64,000 nucleotides of DNA from Hofstenia miamia (taxonomy: Eukaryota > Xenacoelomorpha > Acoela > Hofsteniidae): assembly GCA_900660155.1 (NCBI GenBank), contig CABFPE010000429.1, forward strand, positions 298,068 to 362,067, in the 5' to 3' direction. Each line of letters begins with the position of its first letter. Position 1 is the first letter of the stretch. The notes beneath the pieces were generated by a model. That model was given only the letters and a program-made list of their open reading frames with translations, did no database searches and was not told the origin of the DNA. A program made the position numbers and the translations under genes. This document shows, in pieces, positions 1 to 12,899 of the stretch.

Positions 1-222
1 AGGATTTAAATTTTATAATAACGATTATACAATAAATCGAAATTAGTAAGCTATCCGTAGTCAGTGTATTTTTTAGTCAGTGTTGTTTTATTTATTTCAT
101 TTTTGTTATTATTCATTTTTTGTACATAGTAGTTAATGACGCTATTCATTTGAAATATCAGTAAAATATTGTAAAAAAATTCAAATGAATATAGATTATC
201 TTATCTTATCTTATCTTAAAAA
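1..222 (+). mobile_element. LINE 3' end with (TTATC)n tail
   Basis: The first bases read in frame GFKFYNNDYTINRN and then stop at 44-46. This closely matches the C-terminal end of the minus-strand LINE copy at 340-1168 (GYKFYNSNYTITRM, stop). The 3' UTR shares a TTAATGACGCTATT block with that copy and finishes in a TTATC repeat tail at about 196-217. It is therefore the last codons, UTR and tail of a non-LTR retrotransposon whose body lies before the window. A microsatellite tail in place of poly(A) is seen in several LINE clades; the clade is not resolved. Confidence 0.75.
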
Positions 223-339
223 GTTTTTTATCTGATAAAGAAATTCTAGATTATAAGAAGTCTAAAAATTCATTAATGATTCCTTAGGAACCAAAGCAAA
301 TATTAAGCAAATTTACTAATAGGTTGCTTGAAGTATTCA
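223..339. other. Unique spacer between two convergent LINE tails
   Basis: About 117 bp of A+T-rich sequence separates the TTATC tail of the plus-strand LINE from the GATAA tail of the minus-strand LINE. I see no ORF, repeat or splice signal in it. It is probably the pre-insertion host sequence. Confidence 0.5.
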
Positions 340-1168
340 TAAGATAAGATAAGATAAGATAAGACAATCTTTATTAAGAGAAGGTAAAGCAATTAATACA
401 AACTGATGGCTTCTCAAAATAGCGTCATTAAAAAAAAATAAAACAAAATCATACTATTTACAAACCTATACATTGCTAAGAAGGCTAAGAATAAGTCTAC
501 ATTCTAGTAATTGTGTAATTGCTATTATAGAATTTGTACCCTGTCCAAGATCTTCCTGAGATGAATTTTTGCTTAAGAATAAATCTTTTCACACTATTTC
601 GGAATTCTTTCAGTTTTGTAATATGCTTAATTTCGTTAGGCAGATTATTCCATTGCCTTGTGGCTACGTTTAAAAATGAATTTTCTTTGACTTTACGTCT
701 GAACCTAGTGACAACATATTTCTTAGACCGTCTATTGAAAGTTTTCTTGAATTCAGGGAGATTTATCTTATCATAAGGCGGAATTTCGTTAGCAGCTTTG
801 AAAAATAATGTAGCAATATTGATTTGTATTAATTGTTGAGGAGAAGGACACGTTTCCAAAATATAATTTTTGGTGTTACTAGAATTTCTTTTGCAAACAT
901 TTAAAGCCCATTTATATTGCAGCTGAAGTTTATTTATCAATGATGTGCTCAAATTTGAAAATAGTACACTCCCGTAATTTAGGTGGCTCATAACAAATGC
1001 GTGGAATAGCTGAATTATTGCATGAGGAGGTAATAGGTCAGCAACCTGAGAAATAATTTGAAGATGTATTATGAATAAAATATTGGGAATGCATACAAAA
1101 AACCTAATAAATCGAATGAGAAAGTTCATATTCATCAAAGAAAATGTTAGTTTCATATATAAGATCAA
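340..1168 (-). mobile_element. LINE 3' part: end of reverse transcriptase ORF, UTR and (TTATC)n tail
   Basis: Read on the minus strand, an open frame of 223 codons (1168 down to 497) carries the C-terminal RT region of a CR1/L2/Jockey-like LINE. MSHLNYGSVLF matches the usual H-L-N-Y block, and PSPQQLIQINIATLFF and WNNLPNEIK match the downstream region ending at ...FISGRSWTGYKFYNSNYT. The first 50 or so codons of this frame look less conserved, so the 5' truncation may lie near 1100. The 3' UTR and a TTATC tail (GATAA on the + strand, 340-364) follow. The frame is intact over its conserved part, so the copy is fairly young. It faces the plus-strand copy at 1-222. Confidence 0.8.
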
Positions 1169-1899
1169 TAAACTTAAAGCAAACCTTCAACTACAATCAC
1201 CAAATAACATGTCCAATAAATCCAATGTACAGTAATTATAAGATTCAATACGCCTTTGGTGATAGTTACATTAACTTTTGCGGTCGCCAACTATTTTGAA
1301 GAACAAAAACGAAATTCAATCATTTCAAAACATCTAAAAAAAATTGGATTAAACTATAAAGCATAAAGTAAAATAACTAGGCAAATAATGTTAAAATCAT
1401 TGAAATAATTTTAATAGTTTAGCAACACCAACATATATTGCTTAAACTAAGTTTAAATATAAAACGGATTATATTCATAAGTTATTACTACCAATTATTA
1501 AAATTTTTAGTGAAATAATATATAATAAAATCAAGAAAATAAATTAATAAAAAAATTAACGATGAGTTTGAAAGCTGAAATATATTTGAATGTTTCTATT
1601 AAGGAAGGTCAAGCACTTGAATAATGAATTTGATGCATCAAACATTATCTAAAAATTTCATAGCTAAGCACATTTTATTTTTTTTAACAACAAAATTTAT
1701 TTATTTTATGGAAAATAATGTAATATGACAAACGTTCAATACTCACTACAAATTCATTTGGTATTGAAGAAGATAGAGAAGAATCTATATTAAAAAATTG
1801 CTTAAACAGTAAGGAATACTGAAAAAAATTCTGAAAGCGTCAGGAAAAGTGCAAACAATATATAATAAAACAAAACAACGAACATTTGCAAATAATAAT

Positions 1900-3900
1900 T
1901 AATTTGGATTATGGCGATGTTAGTTTTTATTAATAGATTATTCAGGAGTGTAAATTTATAACCTCGCCATTTCAGGCTTTTTATATTAAAGCTGTAAAAT
2001 TATTTTTTAATATCAACCTTAAGGTTTTGTAACTCATCTGTTTGATATATTTTGGTAATTCATTCTATATATTTATAGCTGTGTTTAGAAATGAGTTTTT
2101 CATTAAGCGCTTCTTGTCCCTAATTGGTTCAATTAAATGCATTCTTTTGTTTTGTATATTATTTTTTAGGGAAGAAAGTCCATTTTGTTATATGGGAAAG
2201 TATAATTAATTATTTTGAAGAATGTCTAGGAAATTTCTATAGATAGAACAGTGTGGATGTAAAAATAATTTGGGATTTTTCTGTATTTATGATTTTTATT
2301 AAAGCTGTGATTATAACTTCTATTTTGACAACCCAATTTAGTTGCACTTGAAATTTATGTCTGTGTAGAGTATATTGACATAGTTGAAATTATTTCATAT
2401 TAGGGTGTGAATTAATTGAATTTTTGCTTTAGTTAGAAGTTTTTGTGAAATTAAGTTTATTGTTTTAATCAATATTACTGTTTTTCTAATAATATGATTT
2501 AGCTGCTTTTCAAAATTTAAGCATGAGTCAAAAATTATTCTTAGATAATTAAAGGACACAACTTGCTTCATATGAACGCCGTTAAAATTAAGTATCAGTA
2601 GATGCAGAATTTGACTTAATAAAACAAAATTGAGTTTTTAAAGGATTTATGTAAATATTAAATAGTATGGGACTCAAAGTGGTTTCCTTTTGAGACTCCA
2701 TTTTTTAGTACAAAGATTCATTAAGCTTTACTCTTTGCACACGATTACACACATAACTAGAAATGAAACTTATACTGTCATTAGAAAACCTAAATATTTA
2801 ATTTTTTGTAGTAGTATACTATGATCAATCCAATCGAATGCTTTCGGAGGGTCTAAGCAAGCTACTACAGAGTATTCATTAGCATCTATTTTTTCTCAAT
2901 TTTTCAATAACTTGTATTAAAGCGTCGATGGTAGAAATACCTTTACGAAAACTATGTTGTGTTTTGGAGTAAAGATCATGTTTTCAAAGATGCTAATTTA
3001 TTTGATTGAAAAAATTCGTTCAAATACTTTGCTGATTGGAGGGGTAATTAAAATGGGTCTATAATTTAAACATTCTTCGGGATTGTCTTTTTTAAAAAGT
3101 GACGTTATATTTACCAGTTTTAATTCGTCTGGAAAAAAGGAATGTCCTATACATGCATTTAAGATATAGAATATTGGTTCAGCTATTAAGTCGGCTGTGA
3201 GTTTTAGGAGCCAAGCTGGTATTAGAGTGGGTCTGCTGGATTTGTTTTTTAAACCATGTATCGATTTTATCATTTCATATTTAGTTGCAGAACGAAAGGA
3301 GAAATAGGATGGAGTTGATTTAGTTTTACTAAGAGAAAAAGTACATTCATACGGTTGTAGTAGTCTAAGTTTAGAAAAAATTCATTGAAAGCATTGCAAA
3401 TTTCTTTTTTTTTGTAATGGATTTATCTTTATAGTACATTTTTTCTATTTCAGTTTTCATGTTTTTTCTATTTAATAAATTAATTCCCATTTTTTTTGGG
3501 ATGAAAGATTTTGATACTGTGAACGTGAATAATTCCTTGTACCAACATTTCATAAAATCCGTGCAGTCTTGTAGGCATTGTGATTTTCTTGTTTGAAAAA
3601 TGATGTAATTTTTCCAATTATGTTACTTTTGTTCGATTGAAACAATACATTTGGAATCAATCCATGGTTGTGAAACATTTTGAGGTTTTTGAATATTCGA
3701 ATGAGAGAATATATTTTTCTGGGCAACTTATATCCAAATAGGAAAATAAAATTTTTGTAAAATTTGATGGCATTTCATTAAGTGTTAATGATGCATATGT
3801 GAAATTCCAGTTTTCGCTTTTTAATATTGCATATAATTTGTTACATGCTTTGATAATTATATATAAAATGTAATATAATAGGTAAGAATAACATTTCTTA
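1900..3900 (-). mobile_element. Decayed LINE (non-LTR retrotransposon), RT region
   Basis: On the minus strand, going from high to low coordinates, pieces of one LINE ORF2 appear in order. The pre-RT linker (ISCPEKYI...FTTMD) is near 3660-3830, then NAFNEFFSKL near 3370. The RT finger region at 3273-2998 has IHGLKNKSSRP, SLFKKDNPEECLNYRPI and ISKVFERIF. LDPPKAFDWIDH near 2825-2870 corresponds to the catalytic D-x-S-K-A-F-D block. Remnants of the C-terminus at about 2170-1900 include RGYKFTLLNN, similar to the 340-1168 copy. Several frameshifts and stops lie between the blocks, so it is a dead, older member of the same or a sister family. The outer limits are approximate. Confidence 0.7.
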
Positions 3901-6900
3901 TTAAATGTAGTACATTGGTATAAGAACCTCAATAAAACTTTCTAATACTATATTTAGAAAAACACAGAATCTCATATTTCACTATCCTGTTTTATATAAA
4001 TCAATTTTCAACAATTAATGCACTTCTGGGTGCAATAAACAATTGATAAAAACATTTGGAAAAAATCCAAGTTTTCACATTGGCTCTTTGGATATGCAAA
4101 AGATTTACATCATCACTAATTGCACATTACTTGTGTTAATAATTAAGTCCCTTTCAATACTGAAAAGTGTTCCACAATAAATTCAAAGCTAAAAGCAAAA
4201 CGCTACATTAACTTACATCCAATGTCGCTACAATGGCTGATGTTTGGAAACACTTTCCCACTCAATAAAGGGCATTGAGAATTGACAAAAGCTACTAACG
4301 TCATTCTTCTGCAAACTTCAATAAACAATCGTTTAAATGATAAAAAGTGATGGTACTGGAGCGAAATATCCAATTAATCATACTGTAAAATGCTTTCCTT
4401 GTATCCACAAATTCCAACCAGCTATCCTGCAAATGAGCCAAAAATGCATGATTTTTATATTTGGGACTTTAACTTCCTGATTACTTGATTATTAGAAATG
4501 GTAATAATTTCAAATTTTTTAAGAAATTAGAATTTTGGATGAAAATGTTTAAGCACTTTCACCAATAGTTGTGGTCATATCTCGGAATTTCCAAATTTTG
4601 TTAAAGTTTTGGTGAAAAATTTGGAACAGGTTGCCACCTTTATGGGCAGATTAAGGCTAAAAGCGATTAACTGGCTACTTCTTAAATTGTTCTGGACTTG
4701 ACCTGAAAAGCTGATGCAGCTTATCATACACTTAGTACACAATTGCTACAATTTTGATGCACTAACTTCTGTTATTGAAGACCTACTATAACTACCAACT
4801 TCAATGATATCTACGCTAATTGCAAAACAGAGGTGAAGGATGTTATCCAATCTTTCTTAAAAGGTTCATAAAATAACATATGAAATTGATGGTGATCTGG
4901 ATGAGCTGTTTGAAGAAATAAGAACATTGCAAGCATACGCTTCGCATTTATCTGACATCGATAATCTATTGTCCATATCACTTTTAAATGTTGGAGTTAG
5001 GAAACTCTTTTGCAGCTGTTTTATTCAATAAAGTTACTTCATGTTGTCTATGACACTTAGAAGATGTTAACGAGCTCCCGTTACTTATAAAACTTCCGCA
5101 TGCTTTTTGCTGAGTGGCTCAAGTTCTTCAACAAATTCCTACAACATAAAATTTTGTAGAATGCCTAATCTCTATAGTTTGGGAGCATTATTTCGAATGG
5201 TGAAATTTTACCCTTCTGCATAGAACAGCGACCTTGGAAAGTGTTAATTCTCGTCTATAGAAAGTCGATCATGATTCAACAAATCGGATGTTCTTCTATC
5301 TGCTTACTTTTTACATCCTAGTCTCAAGACGATGTCTCAAAAGTCGTAATCGCTCTTCTACACCACTACCTTTTATTCTGAATCGATAAAACAGATAATT
5401 GCAGTACTGCTAAAGATAATGAGGATACTCAGTGTAATCCTATAACAGTAAATTTATCAGCGACCATATCAACTTCAACAGCGTTGAGAGCTTCAACAGT
5501 CTGAGAATAAAAAAAGATGTACCACAATCCTAGCTTCTGCTTGGAAGATGATATAATTGTATATAAATACAAAGGTTTTGATTTGGAAAAACCTAATCTC
5601 ATTTTGAAGCGTTTTCATTGGCTTAGCAAACTTACAGTAGGTCAATGTACTACATTTTTGTTATGATACTCGCATGTGATATATTCCCATGCGGGGGCAT
5701 TACCGTAATTAACGGCTGGCAGGTCAATTCCAGATCGAGTCATGGATAACTGTTACTCGCTAACAGCATTGCGCATGGATGGCAAAAGAAAATTTTACCT
5801 GCTAGGATTATACGTCATGGCGCTTAATTAATAGAATATATCGTTGCTACTGAAATGACTTGAATTTTAAAATATATTACTGCTGAATCCTCATTCTCTT
5901 CTTTGAAAAATGTATTGCTTCAGCTTACATTGCCCAAAACATTGGTAAATAAAATTAGGGAATAATTTGCCGAAAACTAAAAAAAGTTAAGTAGGGTTTG
6001 TTACATGTGATATTGGAAAACTTTACAAAAACTTTCGAAAGGATTTCTCCCAGCAAAAATATTTAATAAATCTATCAAATTCATTTTTAGAAAGTAAAAA
6101 ATTAATTAATTGGAACTCTGGACTAATGGCAGATGTAAATATTAGAAATATCCTTTAAAAATATAAAAATGTCTTATATCGTAGAAAAATCGACCTTAAA
6201 ATTCGTTGGGCTTTTATATTTCTTTTGGAATAAGCCGTATTGATAAATCGATGCTAAAGAGAAGTATTAAGTTCTCAGATAAAAATTATCTTATATTATT
6301 CATGCTTCTAGTGTAACAACTTTTTACAGTCATATTAAAAAATATCTCCACATGATTCTATTATTTTTCAAAAAGCGAATCCTTTCAAAGGCATATTACT
6401 TTTCACATGTAGCAACGCATGTTATACTAAAATTCTCTATCTAAAGCAATGAAGGAAATTGCAAAATTTAAGTATTTCAAACTTAAAGCAAAAAATTTAT
6501 GAATTGAAGTACACATGGACATGTTTTAGTCTTTATAATACGGATTATGCTACTGAAGAAAATGAAATTTGTCATAAACCAAATTTTTAGTTTTTTAATT
6601 TTTATGAATGAATTTTGTGGATATCATCATTTCGATATTGTGCAAATCTTCAAATTACGACTATTCTATTCTAAGACTAATAAATCGAATTCATAAAATG
6701 TTTGTTAAACATCGAAGCATTTATAAATTGTTTCTACATAAAAATGCTAGGAATCTATCAAACAGTGATAACCGGAAATCCTTAAGAGAGCATTAATACA
6801 AACTATCTGCAATAATAATTAAATTCAAAGTGGAAAATTCTTTAATGTGTACACTAGTAGTAAGAGTGATAAAATTTGCAAATCAATGCATTTGATAAAC

Positions 6901-7139
6901 TTGGAAAATGTTGTGAATCTTAACGGTAAATACACACGGAAAGATCCTTTTTGTACCTATTCACAATTGGAGTTTCATTTTTTAACTTGTATTGAAATTA
7001 TTAAAATTATTAAAATCATTGGTTTATTGCTGAAATAATTAATTTCATATTTAATAAATATTAAAAAGCAATTCGTTTCCTGATTGTATTAACCTTAAAT
7101 TTCCTTGGGATATTTGAAAAATTTTTATAATCCTGTAAC
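3901..7139. other. Intergenic A+T-rich DNA, possible transposon debris
   Basis: No gene is recognised. The stretch around 4700-5150 and a GC-richer block at about 5680-5830 read like decayed coding or transposon sequence. For example DGDLDELFEEIRTLQ on + near 4890 is vaguely like the acidic linker of hAT transposases, but I cannot confirm a family. Part of 4540-4690 resembles 34700-34820 (a shared 'ggatttccaaatt' block followed by 'gttgccac/gtttgccat...tataaagg'-like sequence), so it may be an end of the dispersed repeat at 7140-7560. Two short open frames at 6608-6796 and 6847-7038 look like chance. Confidence 0.3.
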
Positions 7140-7560
7140 AAATTTTTTAATCACCTATACCTCAAAAACTATTAAAACTGAAAGCGCCACGTGATAGAGG
7201 AGAGTCTTCTTTTCTTCTTCGCTTTTAGTCCGCGACCCGGCTCTGTAAAATCGAGAGGTGCCCCGTGAACTATCACTTTGCGTGCGGCACGCCTCAATGG
7301 GTTTGGGATATCTTTGTACATATTAAGAAACACTCAAAGCTGTTTAGATGGGCTCAAAACTGTATAAATACATGAACATTAGGTATGGGGATAATTTAAA
7401 TATTTTTCAAAAATTCGAAATTTTCAAAGGAAAATTTGGTAATATTTTCAACAGATTCAGCGACTGCAATATACTTTAGCTGAATTTTTCATAATTGCAT
7501 TATAGCATGCTCCCCAATAGACCAGCCAGGCGTGTCAACAGGAATTGGAATACAATTTGA
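7140..7560 (+). repeat. Dispersed repeat, copy 1 (unknown family)
   Basis: The segment matches 34395-34740 in order: an 'ataactcact.. aataaagatatctaaaa'-type start, then GATAGAGGAG, a GC-richer middle with GGC/GC-rich words, TTTGACTTTGCACAC- or CACTTTGCGTGCGG-like sequence, CTCAATGGGTTT/CTCAATAGGTTT, and a distal 'gattcagcgactgcaat' block. The copies are well diverged, so it is an old family. No coding frame is visible; it may be a non-autonomous transposon or a LINE 3' end. Confidence 0.45.
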
Positions 7561-8744
7561 AAAAAACCTTAAATGAAGGCGTATTCCATAATTCGTTATA
7601 GCCATGGTGATTTCCTAGCATAATACGTACCCATGTTGAATTTTCCAGGCGTTCCATCATTCATAATGCTTCAATTTATAAGCACTTATTTACTTGTTAT
7701 TTTCTATTATTACTTTTTCATTAGACCCTTTTTGAACGCGCACAATTTCTTTGTGATAGTCACATCGCTAAGTATCTCGGGTAGTTGTACGTGCAATTCA
7801 ATTAAAATGTGACAGATCACTTTTTAACCAATCACTAGTCTAACCGTGGCCTAACACCTAATTTTTGAAGTTTATTGAATTTTCATCAAAAACGTAATTT
7901 CGTCCCACACTAAATTAGTTCAAATTCATACAATATGATAATTAAACATTTTTTGCATAACATATAGTTATCTAAATCCTCAAGTTGGAGTTGGGTTGTA
8001 GTTACTGGATGGCTTTTCAGTGCCGGCTTTCAGTATTGTCAAATTATCCATGCTGGTATTTTGGAAGTATAGTTCAAGAGACACAGCAAAAAGTTTATAA
8101 ACTTTGTAATTTATATTATAGTCTATTGCAATTCAGGTAAATAAATTCTACTAATGAATGAAGTAAATGTGAATTTTGCATGAGAAACATGACAAAGCAT
8201 TGAATTGAATGAAACAAATAATACATTTAAGTATTTGAATAATTATCTCAAATAAATGTCATATACATGCACAGGTAATTCAAGAGCTATGATCAGAATC
8301 AGAAGCATGGTATCTGAAATAAAAAACATTATGTATTTTGTATAGAAGATTTGGAATAGAAACTCAAAGTTTGATTGGAATCCGATTGGATAATTCTGTC
8401 ATTTTGACATTAGATTGGTTTGGATTAAAATCTGTTCAATGGGCAAGCCTGAGACCAGCCTATCCCTCACGATTAGTAAATCTGCTAATAGACTTGGAGA
8501 AAATTCCTTGTACATGTGAAAAACGGTTTGTCCTCTATAATGGACGCTAGGCAATTTAAGTTTAACCTATCCCATTATGCCGTAAGAATTATTGACAGAT
8601 TTAAGTCACCTCAGGAACAAACAATGTTTGTAAAACACTACAGTATCCTAACTCCATGCTATTTAATCGAAACGCCGTACATTTTACTCCAGGCGCAATA
8701 CAATGTAATCCACAATAGACTCTTAATCCTAATTTGGCTAAAAA

Positions 8745-8845
8745 ATTTTCAAAATCTGTGATGGCTCTCCAAATAATTTTAAAACGCTTATAACCCACGA
8801 AATAATAAAGTTATTCATATTTAAAATCTGATAGAGAATTGTCAG
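8745..8845 (+). repeat. Dispersed repeat, copy 2 (start only)
   Basis: The sequence TAAAACGCTTATAACCCACGA followed by an 'aataaag..atatttaaaatctgatagag' run resembles the starts of the copies at 34395 and 48590. Only the first 60-100 bp are recognisable before a different repeat begins near 8850. Confidence 0.4.
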
Positions 8846-8849
8846 CACG

Positions 8850-9175
8850 ACAACCTCTGACTTTCCCCACGGCGTACCTGGAAGGACTCACACAGTTCTT
8901 CTTCAGAAAACAAAATACTTCAGGCTAGTTGTTGTTTCCATGGACATTAGACCTCTTCATTATCTGAAAACTATGTATGGAAGAATTTGAATTATAGTTT
9001 TACAAAGATCGAATTTCTCATTGAAAAAAATTCTTATTTACATGTAATTCAGGCATAACCACATATTTTTGCACATGCCTTCTTCATTTAATGAGTCGCC
9101 CTACCCCATAGATGTACTTATATAAAAGGCTTTTGGATAGAATTGTTCAAAAATGCGGACAAATCCATTTAAAAA
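8850..9175 (+). repeat. Degraded relative of the piggyBac-type MITE at 10554
   Basis: In the same order and spacing as 10570-10905 it carries GGCGTAC...GACTCACACAG, CTTCAGAAAACAA, GGACATTAGACC, a 'gaatttctcattgaaaaa' block, a 'catgtaattcaggc' block and GCCCTACCCCATA followed by 'atgt'. Identity looks to be about 70-75% by eye. Neither TTAA-flanked end can be found, so this copy has lost its termini. Confidence 0.6.
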
Positions 9176-10553
9176 CAACGCCAGTAGAATATGGTCAAGA
9201 AATGTGAATTTCGAAAAAAAAATTCACTATTACAGGCTATTGGAAATTAGAGAAATTCTTGGTTCTGATATTCGCAAAATTATCAAAAACATTCGATGCT
9301 TCTAAACAATGAAGCTAAGTTTCAAAAGTAATAATAATAATATTTGGATTTTCTGTTGCTAGCAAAAGGAAATTATTACATTAGCTACCAAATAGAAATA
9401 ATTGCGTGAAGGTGAACAGTAAATTATTGAACTGGTTAAATGTTTCAAGCGTAGTACCTCAAGCTATGATACTAGGTGCCTTGCTTTTTAGTATCCATGT
9501 CAATGAAACCAATTGCAGTGATGTTTAAAATGTTGATGACACTTGTAATTTCAGTGGTAGCAAATGCTTGACTTGTCAGTTTTAAATATTCAGGATTTAT
9601 TAATATTTATTTTGTTTTATATGCATTCCAAAAACGGAGTTTCACATTTTTCTATCTTTTGACGAATCTGTAACTGTATCTAGCTGCAATTTTTTTATTA
9701 ATGCTTCAATCTCATCAATTGCTACTTTTAGACATCTATGTATAGAATGGGATGTTAAATTTAAATTTCTGACCCATCAGGTTAGCACCAACTGATTTTG
9801 ATTAGTTCTGGAGACATGTATATATTGTGAGGGAAAAGATGGTAATAAAACTTTTTAAATTTTGAAAATCAATAATAAATACATTTAAAAACTTAAAGTT
9901 TGTTGAAAAATGCAAAAGAACACCAGTCTTAATAAAAATTAGATTTCTTCTGCAATTTTTTCATCACTTCAGCAAATTAGTTATAAACCATTTTTAATTT
10001 TTTAAGGTAGCTAGAAAAATACCCAATAATATTGTCTTTTTCAAAATTTGATTGCAAGCAACACTTTATATGTGAAGCATTTACCTTTATTTAATTCCAC
10101 AAAAACGCAATGGGTAGTACAATTTTCTTCTATTAATATAGCAATTTGTACTTTGAATGGATTTGGTTAAGAATTGAGATGCATTGAAAATTTCAAAGTT
10201 TGAAAATCCATTTAAATGCATTCTTAATAAAAGCAATATTTACAACGAAGAAATAAAGACTTGGATTAAAATTTTCAATAAGTCATTATGAAATTTCTTA
10301 AAATACCAGGTAACCAAATCTATTGTCTTTCAGTTATTTGAAAATTCATAAATTTCTTAATTTTGCAATTGTTTTGTATTTCATTTTAATGTTTTAATTG
10401 TGTTTGTGCTGCGTGTATTTTTTATGCTATTCAGATAATTATTAATTGTCAATTTCAAATCTTTTTATCATATTTTAAAATACAATTGTCAATAGTTCTA
10501 AAATGCAGATAAGATCATAAAGTATCTTATAAATATTTCTGAGTAACGTCTCT

Positions 10554-10951
10554 TTAACCCTATTCCCACTAGGATTTTTCAAAATCAAACTCTGACTATG
10601 CGTATGGCGTACGGGACTCACACAGATTGTCTTCAAAAAACAAGATATTTTATGGTAGTTGTTATTCTTATGGGCATTAGACCGCCTCATTATTTTAACA
10701 TTAGATATTCAAAGAATTTGAATATTTTTACAAAAAATCGGATTTCTCATTGAAAAAATTGTTATTTACTTGTAATTCACGCGTAAGCACATATTTTGCC
10801 ACATGTCTTCATCATTGCATGAGCGGCCCTACCCCATAAATGTGTCCATGTAAAAACTTTTCAATATTTCCTAACAGGTTTGGATAAATCGTTCAAAATG
10901 CTGACAAATTGGATTGTTACGTAAGAGTAACACTAATGAAAATAGGGTTAA
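10554..10951 (+). mobile_element. piggyBac-type MITE, TTAA-flanked
   Basis: The element is bounded by TTAA on both sides (10554-10557 and 10948-10951). The left end reads CCCTATTCCCACTAG and the right end, reverse-complemented, reads CCCTATTTTCATTAG, giving an imperfect terminal inverted repeat. A TTAA target site and CCC(T/A)-starting ends are the signature of the piggyBac superfamily. The interior (about 390 bp) has no transposase frame, so it is non-autonomous. The interior matches 8850-9175. The preserved ends suggest this is the younger of the two. Confidence 0.7.
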
Positions 10952-12899
10952 AATGCAAGCTTAGGCATGTACATATCATTGCATAAACATTTAAGTCAGT
11001 CGATTTCGCTGGTTGGAAACGTTAATGATTTCATTATAACTGCAGAGATAAATGACATAATACAACAAATTTCTTTGTCTGATGCTGTCTGTTTTAGTAA
11101 TGTTGCAACACATCCTTAAAGCCTTGCGAAGGCAATTGAAACAAACCTTATTCTACAACAGATCGGAGAATATTTGAATAATCATCTTGTACATCTTCTT
11201 TTCTTCTATTTAAGAAGTCTCATTAACAAACATTGTTTCATAAGCGACGGAGTGCATTGTTCTACATACACTATTAATACGCGGTGGTGTAAAAAATTAA
11301 GTGCACTATTATTTTTGCTTAAATCTTTAAAAATAAATAAGTGCACAAAAACATACTGCATTAAAGGCATTTATTTTTAAACATAATTCTTAAGACATTG
11401 TGAATTGTCTAAATTATATTCCGATTGTTGATTTCGCATTGTTTTATTATACGTAGAAACTATATTAAAATATTGATTTTAAATTTGTGACTACATTCAA
11501 ATCCTGCAATTTAGCTTCAAAACAATAATGCAGAGTGACTTAAAAAATAGTTGTCTGTGTGTGTGTATTATGGATGTAGTTTTTATCAGACAATAGGAAA
11601 ATTCGAAAGCATATGGTGATGATGTCTTTTGTATGTTGAAATTTCGTTAAGTTAATTACATGGGACCTACTTAGCTTTTGTAGTAAAACATCAGAAATTT
11701 CAAAGGAAGCATGCCCTGAAATATATTTAATGCAAATGTAATTGTTTCTCTTCACGCCACATTAATCATTTAACTTCTAAGATGAAAATGATTAAACATA
11801 CCGGTACATATATTTAAATTTAAATTAACTGACTTCAAAGAGTGAAAAAATAATGAAATTGATAGATTTAATAAGTGCAGTTTTGGCGTAGTTCAAAATA
11901 CTGACTTATCATAGGCTACGTATTTTTTAAACACTTGCTTGTCTAGCACCAATGTATACAATTATGTCCCGATATGTACAACGGTTAGACTATTCTTAAA
12001 CCTGAGTTATTCGAACTCCACGTAAAGCAAATATAGTAGATAACTCGTCTCCTGCTACCATATAAGCACCCAAATGATGAAATGTACATGCTTTTGGCGG
12101 AGTTTTTTATATTTGAAAAAACAAATTGGCAAAATGCTTTGCAATATTAGTTAATTTTAATTGATCTAAACTATATTAGATGTAATTCCAATTTGCCTGA
12201 CTTTCCTTTATAGCTTTTTTGCTTATCAATAATCGAAAAAATGTTTTCAATTTAAATTCGTGTATGTATAGGCAATATTACGAAATTTTAAATAATTTGG
12301 ATAAATTTGGAAACTAAACATGAGTAGGACTTAAACGACTGTATTTAGAAATTTCAGTTTTTTAGTTTTTAGACAGGTACATTTATACAATTCCTCCAAA
12401 TCCTAACAAATTGTTTCATATTAAATGTACCTACGAAATTCTTAAAAGTTGGAAAGAATCACATTATATTTACATCAAGACAGCTTATTTTAACAATAAA
12501 TTCATAATTTTTTAATGTCTAAAAACTAATTGTCCAGTTGAACAGAACTTTTACGGTAATTTACTCAAATGTGGAAAATTCGTTTCCAGAAATACTGAAT
12601 CATCGATACATTTTATAATCACTACCATTCCACGTCTAACCGGTAATATCCACAGTCTGTAAATGGTTTGTTTCATTTAGAAGAGATTATCAGTTGCCAA
12701 ATCATATTAAATGAGTTTTAAGAACTATCTTATCCTATGTATTAAAGACGCAAATTTCGAAGAGTAGTAGAACAATTAATAAAATAGCCTTATGTACTTC
12801 TACAAAAACCCTACAATTGAACATATTGCGCAATTGTTCAGCAGTGAATGGAAAATTCTATTGAGACTAACACGTTAAAATTCACAGCACTCGGCTTAT
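10952..12899. other. Upstream non-coding DNA, nothing recognised
   Basis: A+T-rich sequence without a conserved frame, RNA gene or clear repeat. Short GT-rich runs (for example near 11555-11566) are low-complexity. The open frames at 11174-11380 and 11540-11755 have no recognisable domain and fit chance expectation in such DNA. Confidence 0.4.

Noticed and set aside
196-364. TTATC/GATAA arrays as telomere-like or satellite DNA
   Set aside because: They are only about 22-25 bp each and sit exactly at LINE 3' ends, so they are element tails.
4700-5150. hAT transposase gene
   Set aside because: A few residues on the plus strand are reminiscent of hAT acidic linkers, but no catalytic or dimerisation motif could be read in any frame.
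5680-5830. tRNA-like or SINE promoter (GGTCAATTCC resembling a B box)
   Set aside because: There is no matching A box at the right distance, no cloverleaf and no second copy in the window.
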